A stretch of DNA of 64,000 nt from Candidatus Galacturonatibacter soehngenii (lineage in GTDB: Bacteria; Bacillota; Clostridia; Lachnospirales; Lachnospiraceae). Made by a program: the position numbers and the translations under genes. The notes under the pieces were generated by a model. The model ran no database searches. It was not told where the DNA came from and was given only the letters and a program-made list of their open reading frames with translations. The DNA lies in assembly GCF_008830185.1 (NCBI RefSeq), contig NZ_WAGX01000003.1, forward strand, positions 282,535 through 346,534, given 5' to 3'. Below, one piece after another: positions 44,552 to 53,741 of the stretch (its first letter is position 1; the number at the start of each line of letters is the position of its first letter).

Positions 44552-45934
44552 ATGAAGATCTTCAAAAAGAGATTATACGCAATTGCGTGGACCATAATAG
44601 TTTTGTTAGGCTTATATGTTAGCATCAGGGGATTTTCTATGGTAGTATTTAAGGGCATGGAAAATCCCCTTAATGCGGTAATTAATAGCATGAATAAAGC
44701 AGTAGGCAAGAATGTAATGAATCTGTATATGCCAGGAGTCACATATGGTATTAAAAGTACAAAAGAATACAGTTTAGTGCAAGATGTTTTAAATAAAGTG
44801 ATGGAAAATGCACCAATTTATCATTACTTTGATGATAGTGATGGTTATGAAACTACAGCGGATAGTGAATATACATATGAAATGATTATAGCGGCTGAGG
44901 CAGCGGATGAAAATTATGTCGATCATGAAACGGGAGAAGTAATAGAAAGCAATGGCGATTTGGCGGCCAAAGAAAATGCAAACTACTTAGAGCAAGGTAA
45001 TGTAGACCAAACGCAAACGACAGAGCAACAAGAACCGTCAGAGCCAACCGAAGAGGCAAAGGAAACCGAGACAAAAAACCAAGAGGTTGAAAACGAACAG
45101 GGAGAATCTACTGATACAGAAGCAGTTGAAAGCTCAGCAACACTAAGCACAATTACAGGAGTAGAATACTCTCTTGAAAAGCTTGCTGATTTTGATTTTC
45201 TAAAAAATACGTTCTACTCCGTTGATTCCACTACCTCGGTGGATGGTGATCGTTTAAATGCGAAAAAATTGTTAGAAAGAGATATGAGTATTCAACAAGA
45301 TAGCTCAGTTCCTCAAATACTTATTTACCATACACATTCTCAAGAAGCATTTGTAGATTCGATAGAAGGGGATAGTAGTACGACTATTGTTGGAGTAGGC
45401 GAGCATTTGGCACAAATATTAGCCAATACATATGGTTATAATGTAATTCATGACAGTTCGGTATATGATATGATAAACGGAAAACTAGACCGTAATTATG
45501 CATTTACCTTAGCAGAACCAAACATAAAACGTATATTGTCAGAAAATCCATCGATTCAAGTAATCATAGACTTGCATCGAGATGGATTAAAGGATAACGT
45601 GCATTTGGTAACGGATGTAAATGGAAAACAAACCGCCCAGTTTATGTTTTTTAATGGGCTTAGCTATAATAGCAAGGTTGGAAACATTGAATATCTTTAT
45701 AATCCATATATTGAAGACAATCTTGCGTTTTCTTTCCAAATGCAGTTGCAGGCAGCTAAGTATTATCCGAATCTGACAAGAAAGATTTATTTGAAGGGAT
45801 ATCGCTATAATTTACACTTAATGCCAAGAGCAACTTTGGTAGAACTTGGAGCACAGACGAATACACTAGAAGAAGCAAAAAATGCAATGGAACCGTTGGC
45901 AGATATTATAGATAAAGTATTGAAAGGGAATTGA
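44552..45934 (+). CDS. spoIIP: Stage II sporulation protein P
   Basis: The ATG at 44552 (MKIFKKRLYAIAWTI) follows GGAGTG; 460 residues. A membrane anchor (about 10-30) is followed by a spacer including an acidic low-complexity stretch near residues 140-205 (EQQEPSEPTEEAKETETK). The SpoIIP amidase/endopeptidase domain follows, with HTHSQEAF, DLHRDG and LVELGAQTNTLEEA. It removes septal peptidoglycan in engulfment together with SpoIID and SpoIIM. The acidic linker is longer than in Bacillus. Confidence 0.93.
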   Translation: MKIFKKRLYAIAWTIIVLLGLYVSIRGFSMVVFKGMENPLNAVINSMNKAVGKNVMNLYMPGVTYGIKSTKEYSLVQDVLNKVMENAPIYHYFDDSDGYETTADSEYTYEMIIAAEAADENYVDHETGEVIESNGDLAAKENANYLEQGNVDQTQTTEQQEPSEPTEEAKETETKNQEVENEQGESTDTEAVESSATLSTITGVEYSLEKLADFDFLKNTFYSVDSTTSVDGDRLNAKKLLERDMSIQQDSSVPQILIYHTHSQEAFVDSIEGDSSTTIVGVGEHLAQILANTYGYNVIHDSSVYDMINGKLDRNYAFTLAEPNIKRILSENPSIQVIIDLHRDGLKDNVHLVTDVNGKQTAQFMFFNGLSYNSKVGNIEYLYNPYIEDNLAFSFQMQLQAAKYYPNLTRKIYLKGYRYNLHLMPRATLVELGAQTNTLEEAKNAMEPLADIIDKVLKGN

Positions 45935-45959
45935 ATATTGGTCTTTAATATGCTACAAT
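45931..45959 (+). promoter_or_regulatory. lepA: Promoter of lepA
   Basis: TTGAAT and TACAAT are 17 bases apart; the -35 overlaps the spoIIP stop codon. Confidence 0.6.
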
Positions 45960-45993
45960 TGCTACAGCAAAGCTTGAATTAAGGAGAAAATGA

Positions 45994-47805
45994 ATGTCAA
46001 TAGACCAAAGTAAAATTAGAAATTTTTGTATTATTGCCCATATTGATCATGGCAAGTCGACCTTGGCTGATAGAATCATTGAAATGACAGGCCTGTTAAC
46101 CAGCAGAGAAATGCAGGCACAGGTACTTGATAATATGGATTTAGAAAGAGAACGAGGAATTACAATTAAAGCACAGGCTGTGCGTGTTATTTATAAAGCA
46201 GAGGATGGAGAAGAATATATATTTAACTTAATTGATACTCCAGGACACGTAGATTTTAATTATGAAGTGTCACGAAGTCTTGCAGCTTGCGACGGAGCAA
46301 TTTTGGTAGTGGATGCAGCACAAGGAATTGAAGCGCAGACATTGGCGAATGTGTATTTGGCGCTTGACCATAATCTAGATGTGTTCCCAGTTATTAATAA
46401 AATTGATTTACCAAGTGCAGACCCTGAAAGGGTAATTGATGAAATTGAAGATATTATAGGGATTGAAGCACAAGATGCTCCATTGATATCAGCTAAGACA
46501 GGGCTTAACTGTGATCAGGTATTAAAATCGATTGTACAAAAGATACCAGCGCCACTTGGGGATAAGGATGCTCCATTGCAAGCACTTATCTTTGATTCTT
46601 TATACGATTCCTATAAAGGAGTAATTGTTTTTTGTCGTATCAAAGAAGGCAGAGTGTCTAAGGGAACAACCATTCAGATGATGGCAACAAAGGCAACAGC
46701 AGAAGTGGTTGAAGTTGGTTATTTTGGAGCTGGACAATTTATTCCAACGGATGAATTGAGTGCAGGAATGGTAGGATATATTACAGCGAGTCTTAAGAAT
46801 GTAAAGGATACCCGCGTAGGTGATACCATTACAACAAAGGAAAATCCATGTAAGGAACCATTGCCAGGATATAAGAAGGTTAATCCAATGGTTTACTGCG
46901 GAATGTATCCAGCAGATGGAGCAAAGTATCCAGACCTTAGAGATGCATTGGAAAAGCTACAATTAAATGATGCAGCATTACAGTTTGAACCAGAGACTTC
47001 GATTGCACTTGGTTTTGGTTTTCGTTGCGGATTTTTAGGACTACTGCATTTAGAGATTATTCAAGAAAGATTAGAGCGAGAATACAATTTAGATATTGTG
47101 ACTACAGCTCCAGGTGTTATCTATAAAGTGTACAAGACAAATGATGAAATGATTGAGTTGACGAACCCATCCAATCTTCCAGAACCGACAGAAATTAATT
47201 ATATGGAGGAACCAATTGTTCGTGCTGAAATTATGGTAACAACAGAATTTATCGGACAAATTATGGATTTATGTCAAGAACGAAGAGGTGTCTATCATGG
47301 AATGGAATACATCGAGGGAACCAGAGCGTTACTTCGTTATGATCTTCCATTAAATGAAATCATTTATGATTTTTTTGATGCATTGAAATCACGTTCAAAA
47401 GGCTATGCCTCTTTTGATTATGAGATGAAAGGCTATGAAAAGTCAGAATTGGTTAAGTTAGATATCCTTATTAATAAAGAAGAAGTGGATGCACTTTCTT
47501 TTATCATACATGCAGATACAGCTTATGAGCGTGGAAGAAAGATGTGTGAAAAGTTAAAGGATGAGATACCAAGACAATTATTCGAAATACCAATCCAAGC
47601 AGCAATTGGAAGTAAAGTAATTGCGAGAGAAACCGTAAAGGCTATGAGAAAAGATGTATTAGCAAAATGCTACGGTGGTGATATATCAAGAAAGCGTAAG
47701 CTCCTTGAAAAACAAAAAGAAGGTAAGAAAAGAATGCGACAAGTTGGAAATGTAGAAATTCCACAAAAGGCATTTATGAGTGTTTTGAAATTAGATAAAG
47801 ATTGA
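45994..47805 (+). CDS. lepA: Elongation factor 4 (LepA)
   Basis: The 603-residue GTPase has G1 [10 protein letters not shown]2 RGITIKAQ, G3 DTPGHVDF and G4 [13 protein letters not shown]. The C-terminal LepA domain includes [29 protein letters not shown]. It back-translocates ribosomes under stress. The ATG follows AAGGAG. It forms the usual lepA-hemW pair with the next gene. Confidence 0.97.
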   Translation: MSIDQSKIRNFCIIAHIDHGKSTLADRIIEMTGLLTSREMQAQVLDNMDLERERGITIKAQAVRVIYKAEDGEEYIFNLIDTPGHVDFNYEVSRSLAACDGAILVVDAAQGIEAQTLANVYLALDHNLDVFPVINKIDLPSADPERVIDEIEDIIGIEAQDAPLISAKTGLNCDQVLKSIVQKIPAPLGDKDAPLQALIFDSLYDSYKGVIVFCRIKEGRVSKGTTIQMMATKATAEVVEVGYFGAGQFIPTDELSAGMVGYITASLKNVKDTRVGDTITTKENPCKEPLPGYKKVNPMVYCGMYPADGAKYPDLRDALEKLQLNDAALQFEPETSIALGFGFRCGFLGLLHLEIIQERLEREYNLDIVTTAPGVIYKVYKTNDEMIELTNPSNLPEPTEINYMEEPIVRAEIMVTTEFIGQIMDLCQERRGVYHGMEYIEGTRALLRYDLPLNEIIYDFFDALKSRSKGYASFDYEMKGYEKSELVKLDILINKEEVDALSFIIHADTAYERGRKMCEKLKDEIPRQLFEIPIQAAIGSKVIARETVKAMRKDVLAKCYGGDISRKRKLLEKQKEGKKRMRQVGNVEIPQKAFMSVLKLDKD

Positions 47806-47815
47806 TGAAAAGGAC

Positions 47816-47847
47816 AGGGCGAATACCATAAAAGTAGTATTTGCCCT
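47816..47847 (+). terminator. Hairpin between lepA and hemW
   Basis: AGGGCGAATAC pairs with GTATTTGCCCT (one G-T pair) across a 10-base loop. The downstream T tract is poor, so partial read-through into hemW is likely. Confidence 0.5.
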
Positions 47848-47874
47848 ATTCCTGTTTATAAAATAGGAGTAGTT

Positions 47875-49020
47875 ATGGTGAAGCAAGATCTAGAAATATA
47901 TATTCACATCCCTTTTTGTGCAAAGAAATGTGGATATTGTGATTTTTTATCCTTTCCACAGTATGATATAGCCTATGTGCCTGCCTTGATTCGGGAGATA
48001 AAGAATGCAAATTTGGAAGGCGGACAAATAAAAGAGTATAGAGTGAAAACTATCTTTATTGGAGGCGGTACGCCCTCCATTTTAAAAGGTGAGGAAATAA
48101 CTGCTATTTTACAACAGGTGTATGATACTTTTGAGGTTGCTAAAGAGGCAGAGATTACAATAGAAGTAAATCCTGGAACGATTACCAAAGAAAAGTTTAC
48201 TAGTTATATGAAAGCGGGCATTAATCGAATTAGTATGGGACTTCAATCAACTAATAATCATGAGTTAAAAGAATTAGGCAGGATTCATACGTATGAAGAG
48301 TTTGTTAGCAATTATGAGCTTGCCAGAAACGTTGGATTTACCAATATTAATATAGACTTGATGTCTGCAATCCCAATGCAGACAATCAAGAGTTGGAAAG
48401 AGACGCTTGAAAGGGTGGTGGCACTATCACCAGAACATATATCAGCGTATAGCTTAATCATAGAAGAAGGGACAAGTTTTTTTGATAAATGGGAGAAAGG
48501 TCTTTTAAGCCTTCCTTTCGAGGAGGAAGAAAGACAAATGTATTATGATACCAAAGAAATATTAAAGCAGGCTGGCTACAATCGCTATGAAATTTCAAAT
48601 TATAGTAAAAAAGGATACGAATGTAAGCATAACATTGGTTATTGGAAGCGAGTAGATTATATAGGTTTTGGTTTAGGAGCGGCTTCCCTAATTCACGACA
48701 AAAGATTTACAAATGAAGCAAATCTAAAGTGCTACTTACAAACGATATCGAATCAAATAACTAAAACACATCAAAATGTTCAAATATTATCACAAAAAGA
48801 CCAAATGGAAGAATTTATGTTTCTTGGTTTACGATTAACAGAAGGAGTAAGCATGAAAGAATTTCAAAAGCTATTTCATGATGAATTCGAAACAATCTAT
48901 GGTATACCAAGTAAAAGACTGACACAGCAAGGATTATTAGAAACAAAAGAAGGGAGAGTATGTTTAACAGAGAAGGGGCTTGATTTAAGTAATCTTGTAA
49001 TGTCGGAATTTTTATTATAA
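47875..49020 (+). CDS. hemW: Heme chaperone / radical SAM protein HemW
   Basis: The 381-residue protein has the radical SAM triad in HIPFCAKKCGYCDF, plus GGGTPSIL and GLQSTNNHELKELGR as in HemN-like HemW proteins. HemW proteins bind and insert heme and lack the coproporphyrinogen oxidase residues, which makes the older hemN annotation misleading. The RBS is AGGAG. It follows lepA as in most Firmicutes. Confidence 0.9.
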   Translation: MVKQDLEIYIHIPFCAKKCGYCDFLSFPQYDIAYVPALIREIKNANLEGGQIKEYRVKTIFIGGGTPSILKGEEITAILQQVYDTFEVAKEAEITIEVNPGTITKEKFTSYMKAGINRISMGLQSTNNHELKELGRIHTYEEFVSNYELARNVGFTNINIDLMSAIPMQTIKSWKETLERVVALSPEHISAYSLIIEEGTSFFDKWEKGLLSLPFEEEERQMYYDTKEILKQAGYNRYEISNYSKKGYECKHNIGYWKRVDYIGFGLGAASLIHDKRFTNEANLKCYLQTISNQITKTHQNVQILSQKDQMEEFMFLGLRLTEGVSMKEFQKLFHDEFETIYGIPSKRLTQQGLLETKEGRVCLTEKGLDLSNLVMSEFLL

Positions 49021-49055
49021 ATAAGAATGAACTAAAGGAAGGAGAGAATAAAATA

Positions 49056-49481
49056 ATGATGAGAAATCCATCACAGACAATTGGAAATCTAATTGATAAA
49101 TCCAATATGACAGTATTAAGTTATCTAAATGAAGAGGGGTATCCAGTTAGCAAAGCAATGCTTGCACCAAGAGAAAGAGAGGACATTCATACCTTTTGGT
49201 TTACTACCAATACCTCCTCTAAAAAAGTTAAACATTTAAGAGAAAATCCCAAAGGAAGCATTTATTTTGTGGATAAACGTTTCTTTCGGGGAGTCAACCT
49301 TTTGGGAGAATTCGAAGTTTTAGAAACAGTAGAGGCAAAGGAACGTATCTGGAGAGAAGGGGATACGATGTATTACAAAGAAGGTGTCAGCGATCCAGAT
49401 TACTGTGTCTTAAAGTTTCACGCCAAAGAGGGAAGTTATTATAGTAATTTTAATGAAGAGAAATTTATAATTGAGAACTAG
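49056..49481 (+). CDS. Pyridoxamine 5'-phosphate oxidase-fold protein
   Basis: The 141-residue protein has the split-barrel flavin-binding fold pattern: MTVLSYLNEEGYPVSKAML, FWFTTNTSSKKVKHLRENPKG and SIYFVDKRFFRGVNLLGEFEV. It resembles general stress protein 26. It probably binds FMN; the substrate is unknown. A second in-frame ATG at 49059 is an equal start. Confidence 0.85.
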   Translation: MMRNPSQTIGNLIDKSNMTVLSYLNEEGYPVSKAMLAPREREDIHTFWFTTNTSSKKVKHLRENPKGSIYFVDKRFFRGVNLLGEFEVLETVEAKERIWREGDTMYYKEGVSDPDYCVLKFHAKEGSYYSNFNEEKFIIEN

Positions 49482-49499
49482 TGAAAGAATAAAAATAAG

Positions 49500-49568
49500 G
49501 AATCGTTAAATGTTGTCTGGTCTGGTGCCTGTAAGCCCATTTAATAGACTACGTAACGGTTCTTTTTT
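49500..49568 (+). terminator. Two-stem terminator after the flavin-fold gene
   Basis: GAATCGTT pairs with AACGGTTC (one G-T pair) and encloses a TTAAATG/CATTTAA stem, followed by a seven-T run. The remaining gap to 49778 is AT-rich with no gene seen. Confidence 0.6.
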
Positions 49569-49778
49569 TATTGCAAATATAAAACGATTCCTCGATTTTT
49601 AAATAAAATGATTTGTTCCTTATGTTTCGTATGATATAATAAGAACGTATTTGAAAACAAATGACTGAATTTGAATGAAAAAGAGTTTTTTGATTCGTAA
49701 AATTGTAAAAACAAATAAATATCGGAGTAAAAAACATAATTTTTGTTAAAAATACACAAAAAATAAGATGAAAAATTG

Positions 49779-49820
49779 TGAATGAAAATGATTGAAAATG
49801 ACTGAAAGTGAGTGTATAAT
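49779..49820 (+). promoter_or_regulatory. 10-bp direct-repeat operator overlapping the fructose-operon promoter
   Basis: TGAATGAAAA, TGATTGAAAA and TGACTGAAAG follow each other without spacing and run into TGAGTG and the -10 box TATAAT (49815-49820). Half-sites one helical turn apart over the -35 region are typical of a DeoR-family repressor operator. The adjacent DeoR gene probably binds it. Confidence 0.7.
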
Positions 49821-49845
49821 CAAAATCAGTCAAGGAGGTATTGCC

Positions 49846-50616
49846 ATGTTAGTGGAACAAAGATTTGAAAAAATACTTAAAATTGTGGATGAAAAGAAAA
49901 GTGTTACGGTTCAGGAACTCATGGACTTATTGGATACATCTGAATCAACGATTCGAAGAGACTTGACTACATTGCATTCTAACGCAAGATTAATCAAAGT
50001 ACATGGAGGTGCAATTGCACTTGGGTCTAACTATCATACAAAAGATGATTATGTTGAGGCACGCCAAGGTCTTAATTTAAAGGATAAGAAAAAAATAGCA
50101 AAATATGCAGCTTCCTTAATAAGAATGAATGATTTTGTATATTTGGATGCAGGAACAACGACTGAATATATCATAGATTATTTGGAAGAAAAAAATGCGG
50201 TTTTTGTTACAAATGCAATTACACATGCACAAAAGCTGGTAAAGGCAGGGTGCACAGTTTATTTGATTGGCGGAGAATTAAAGGCTTCTACGGAAGCTGT
50301 GGTAGGAAATGAAGCAATACTAAATCTTAATAAATACAATTTTACAAAAGGATTTTTTGGAACAAATGGAATTAGTATGGAGGTTGGATTTACAACTCCA
50401 GACTTAAACGAGGCAATGGTGAAAAAGGCTGCATTTGCTAGGTGCAGTGATCGTTATGTATTATGTGATCCATCCAAATTTAATCAAATTTCTCCAATTA
50501 CGTTTGCTGAATTTTCAAATTCAAAAATAATTACAACAAGCCTTGAAGATAATACTTATAAACAGTGTACAAATATATTGGAGGTAAATGAACATGATTT
50601 ATACCGTGACATTTAG
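49846..50616 (+). CDS. DeoR/GlpR-family transcriptional regulator
   Basis: The ATG at 49846 follows AAGGAGG; 256 residues. The N-terminal HTH is VTVQELMDLLDTSESTIRRDLTTLH and the C-terminal DeoR sensor domain has LDAGTTTEYIIDYL, KVHGGAI and VGNEAI. Fructose-operon repressors of this type respond to fructose-1-phosphate, the substrate of the next gene. It overlaps fruK by 23 bases. The name fruR is inferred from context. Confidence 0.92.
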   Translation: MLVEQRFEKILKIVDEKKSVTVQELMDLLDTSESTIRRDLTTLHSNARLIKVHGGAIALGSNYHTKDDYVEARQGLNLKDKKKIAKYAASLIRMNDFVYLDAGTTTEYIIDYLEEKNAVFVTNAITHAQKLVKAGCTVYLIGGELKASTEAVVGNEAILNLNKYNFTKGFFGTNGISMEVGFTTPDLNEAMVKKAAFARCSDRYVLCDPSKFNQISPITFAEFSNSKIITTSLEDNTYKQCTNILEVNEHDLYRDI

Positions 50617-51499
50617 TCCTTGTTTGGATTATGCGGTTTGGGTAGATGAATTAAAACTAGGTGAAGTAAATCGTGTGGATAAAGAACATATGCTTCCTGG
50701 TGGCAAAGGAATTAATGTGTCGATTGTACTTCATAATTTAGGGTACGATAGCATGGCGCTAGGATTTGTATCAGGATTTACTGGTAGAGAAATAGAGGCA
50801 CAGGTAAAGGAAATGGGATTAAGCTGTAACTTTATTCACCTAAACCAAGGAAACTCTAGGATTAACATTAAGTTAAAAGCCGAAGAAGAAACAGATATCA
50901 ATGGTATCGGGCCAGTCATTGAAGAAAAGCATTTGCAGAAACTGTTTGAACAACTGGAGCGATTAAAGGAAAATGATATTTTGGTTTTAGCAGGAAGTAT
51001 TCCAAATGGTGTTTCCTCAACGATATATTGTGAAATAATGGAACGACTAAAGGAAAACAAAGTAAAAATTGTAGTGGATGCTACCAATGACTTACTAGTA
51101 AATGTATTAGAAAAAAAACCATTTCTTATTAAGCCGAATAATCATGAACTAGGCGAAATTTTTGGCATAGAGATTAGCAAGAAAGAAGATATTGTATATT
51201 ATGCGAAAAAGTTACAAGAAATGGGAGCAAGAAATGTATTAGTTTCAATGGCAGGTGATGGAGCAGTTTTTATAAGCGAGGAAGGAAATTGTTTAGAAAG
51301 CAAAGCACCAAAAGGTAAAGTAGTTAACTCGGTTGGTGCAGGAGATTCTATGGTGGCGGGCTTTTTGGCAGGTTATCTAGAAAGAAGAGATTATGAGTAT
51401 GCGTTTAAAATGGGTGTTGCAACTGGAAGTGCAAGTGCATTCTCAAATCAATTAGCAAAAAAGGAAGAAGTTTTACAACTATTAAAAACTATTTTATAA
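50594..51499 (+). CDS. fruK: 1-phosphofructokinase
   Basis: The start MIYTVTFSPCLDY at 50594 is preferred over an ATG at 50588 because GGAGG then has the better spacing. The 301-residue PfkB-family kinase has GGKGINVS and the catalytic GAGDSMVAGFLAGY. It phosphorylates fructose-1-phosphate made by the PTS. It overlaps the regulator gene and is followed by the PTS gene after 14 bases. Confidence 0.94.
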   Translation: MIYTVTFSPCLDYAVWVDELKLGEVNRVDKEHMLPGGKGINVSIVLHNLGYDSMALGFVSGFTGREIEAQVKEMGLSCNFIHLNQGNSRINIKLKAEEETDINGIGPVIEEKHLQKLFEQLERLKENDILVLAGSIPNGVSSTIYCEIMERLKENKVKIVVDATNDLLVNVLEKKPFLIKPNNHELGEIFGIEISKKEDIVYYAKKLQEMGARNVLVSMAGDGAVFISEEGNCLESKAPKGKVVNSVGAGDSMVAGFLAGYLERRDYEYAFKMGVATGSASAFSNQLAKKEEVLQLLKTIL

Positions 51500-51513
51500 G
51501 AGGAGGGTTTTTC

Positions 51514-53418
51514 ATGAGAATAACCGATTTATTGGATTTAAAAAGCATTGATTTAAACGGTAAAGTAAACTCGAAAGAGGAAGCGTTGAATGCTTGTATT
51601 AATTTAATGGTTGCATCTGGAAAAATAGCAGATGTGCAAGCGTATAAAGAGGCTGTTTACGCAAGAGAAGAAGAGGGAACCACTGGAATTGGAGAAGGAA
51701 TTGCGATTCCACATGGTAGATGTGATGCAGTAAAAAGTCCAGGCTTGGCTGCTATGGTGGTTAAAAATGGTGTGGATTTTAAAGCATTAGATGATGCACC
51801 AGTACAACTTATTTTTCTAATTGCAGCACCGAATACAAAAGACAATGTGCATCTGGATGTTTTAAGTAAATTATCTATTTTACTTATGGATGAAGAATTT
51901 GTATCCAAATTAAAAAAGGCAAAATCAAAAGAGGAATTCATTAACATTATCAATCAAGCAGAGAATGCGAAAGATAATACGACAAGTAACGAAGTTGCAA
52001 AACAAAATACTAAGGGAATTAAACTTTTGGCAGTTACCGCGTGCCCAACTGGAATTGCTCATACTTATATGGCAGCTGAGGCGATTGAAAAGAAGGCAAA
52101 AGAACGAGGCTGTAGCATAAAAGTGGAGACCAGAGGTTCAGGTGGAGCGAAAAATGTGTTGACAGACGAAGAAATCGCACAGGCAGATTGTATAATCGTA
52201 GCTGCGGATACAAAGGTTCCAATGGATCGATTTGCAGGAAAAAAGGTAATTGAATGCCAAGTATCCGATGGAATTAGTAAGGCAGATAAGATAATTGAAA
52301 AAGCAATCAGTGGTGATGTAGCAATTTATACGTCAAAAGGTGGTAAGCAAGAGACTAATTCAATCTCAAGTTCCAGCAAAGCGCATACGATTTATAAGCA
52401 TTTGATGAGTGGTGTATCTCATATGTTGCCATTTGTAGTAGGCGGAGGTATTTTAATTGCAATTGCATTTTTAATTGATGCATTTTTGGTTGATATGAAT
52501 GCTCTTTCTTTAGAAGCAAGAGGTGGATTTGGTAGTATCACTCCATATGCAGCCTTCTTTAAAGACTTAGGTGGTAAAGCATTTGGATTTATGCTTCCTG
52601 TACTTGCCGGTTATATAGCCATGAGTATTGCAGATAGACCAGGTCTTGCGCTGGGATTTGTTGGTGGTGCAATAGCAGCAGCTGGAAGTTCAGGTTTCCT
52701 TGGAGCACTTGTTGCAGGATTTCTTGCAGGATATACAATCGTATTGTTACGTAACGTATTCGACAAACTACCAGAATCTCTTGATGGAATCAAACCTGTA
52801 TTACTATATCCTTTGATTGGTATCTTGATTGTTGGAGTTATTATGATCTTTATTGTAGAACCACCAGTTGGAGCGTTGAATACGCTAATGAATGAAGGAC
52901 TTAAGAATATGAGTGGTTCTAGTAAGATTTTACTTGGCTTGATTCTTGGAGGTATGATGTCTGTAGACCTTGGAGGACCTGTAAATAAAGCAGCGTATGT
53001 GTTTGGTACTGCATCAATTGCAGCTGGTAATTATGATATTATGGCGGCCGTTATGGTTGGAGGTATGGTGCCACCAACAGCTGTTGCACTTGCAACCTTG
53101 TTATTTAAAAATAAATTTACTACTGAGGAAAGAAAATCAGGACCAACAAACTTCATTATGGGTATGGCGTTCATATCTGAAGGAGCTATTCCATTTGCAG
53201 CATCCGATCCTCTTCGTGTATTGCCATCTTGTATTATAGGATCTGCAATAGCAGGGGCGTTATCCATGGCATTTAATTGTACCTTGATGGCGCCACATGG
53301 TGGAATCTTTGTATTCCCTGTAGTTGGAAATGCATTGCTTTATCTATTAGCACTTGCAATTGGAACTGTGGTTGCAGCATTTCTTCTTGGAATACTTAAG
53401 AAAAAAGTAGTAGAATAA
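51514..53418 (+). CDS. fruA: PTS fructose transporter subunit IIABC
   Basis: The 634-residue protein has IIA (1-150, phospho-histidine in GIAIPHGRCDAVK), IIB (about 168-270, phospho-cysteine in TACPTGIAHTYMAAEAIE) and IIC (about 295-634) with several membrane segments. It takes up fructose as fructose-1-phosphate. The gene order regulator-fruK-fruA is standard. The RBS is GAGGAGG. Confidence 0.95.
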   Translation: MRITDLLDLKSIDLNGKVNSKEEALNACINLMVASGKIADVQAYKEAVYAREEEGTTGIGEGIAIPHGRCDAVKSPGLAAMVVKNGVDFKALDDAPVQLIFLIAAPNTKDNVHLDVLSKLSILLMDEEFVSKLKKAKSKEEFINIINQAENAKDNTTSNEVAKQNTKGIKLLAVTACPTGIAHTYMAAEAIEKKAKERGCSIKVETRGSGGAKNVLTDEEIAQADCIIVAADTKVPMDRFAGKKVIECQVSDGISKADKIIEKAISGDVAIYTSKGGKQETNSISSSSKAHTIYKHLMSGVSHMLPFVVGGGILIAIAFLIDAFLVDMNALSLEARGGFGSITPYAAFFKDLGGKAFGFMLPVLAGYIAMSIADRPGLALGFVGGAIAAAGSSGFLGALVAGFLAGYTIVLLRNVFDKLPESLDGIKPVLLYPLIGILIVGVIMIFIVEPPVGALNTLMNEGLKNMSGSSKILLGLILGGMMSVDLGGPVNKAAYVFGTASIAAGNYDIMAAVMVGGMVPPTAVALATLLFKNKFTTEERKSGPTNFIMGMAFISEGAIPFAASDPLRVLPSCIIGSAIAGALSMAFNCTLMAPHGGIFVFPVVGNALLYLLALAIGTVVAAFLLGILKKKVVE

Positions 53419-53434
53419 ATAATGTGATAATTTG

Positions 53435-53465
53435 AACCGGAGAAGAAAATACTTCTCCGGTTTTT
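53435..53465 (+). terminator. Terminator of the fructose operon
   Basis: AACCGGAGAAG pairs with CTTCTCCGGTT and is followed by TTT. Confidence 0.9.
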
Positions 53466-53530
53466 GTGATAGAAATGAAGATAATGAGGCGGATTTAGTT
53501 ATTGTGTGGTATTACTTTTTCGCTTTGATA

Positions 53531-53539
53531 TGCTATAAT
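53531..53539 (+). promoter_or_regulatory. Extended -10 promoter of the leader peptide/MFS transcript
   Basis: TGCTATAAT is a good extended -10 box with no clear -35. Transcription would start near 53546, about 48 bases before the leader ATG. Confidence 0.6.
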
Positions 53540-53593
53540 AAAAAAATAAAGAAATATAAGAACATTATAAATGAAACCATAAGGAGGAAAAAA

Positions 53594-53632
53594 ATGAAGC
53601 TTTGTATTGCATTTGCTCCATGCAGAGTCTGA
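53594..53632 (+). CDS. Leader peptide MKLCIAFAPCRV upstream of the MFS exporter
   Basis: The 12-codon frame starts at ATG 53594, 6 bases after AAGGAGG, a stronger site than that of most genes here, and stops with TGA at 53630. Its last codons lie in the first arm of a hairpin, and the following MFS ribosome binding site is in a second hairpin. This is the layout of antibiotic-inducible leader peptides (ermC, cat, ABC-F genes). Translation and stalling are inferred. Confidence 0.7.
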   Translation: MKLCIAFAPCRV

Positions 53633-53741
53633 TTCGGATTCAGGCATTCGTTGCATGGAGTAAAACATGAGTCCGAAAAGACTTTGCATCTTAATCGATA
53701 TCGATAAGTAATTTAATTCAATTAAGAAGGAGCAAAGTCGA
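53615..53741 (+). promoter_or_regulatory. Two-hairpin translational attenuator before the MFS gene
   Basis: Hairpin 1 pairs CTCCATGCA (53616-53624, inside the leader peptide) with TGCATGGAG (53652-53660). Hairpin 2 pairs GACTTTGC (53680-53687) with GCAAAGTC (53732-53739), and CTTAAT (53690-53695) with ATTAAG (53721-53726). The MFS ribosome binding site AAGGAG (53727-53732) is between the two inner stems. Alternative pairings exist: GAGTC at 53669-53673 can pair with GACTT at 53680-53684, and the leader segment GCAGAGTC (53622-53629) can pair with GACTTTGC (one G-T pair). Confidence 0.65.

Noticed and set aside
44886-45074. Minus-strand frame in the acidic linker of SpoIIP
   Set aside because: It is a low-complexity shadow of the Glu/Thr-rich linker.
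53432-53632. 66-residue frame covering the leader peptide
   Set aside because: The early part overlaps the fru terminator and has no ribosome site; the strong AAGGAGG marks the internal ATG at 53594 as the real start.
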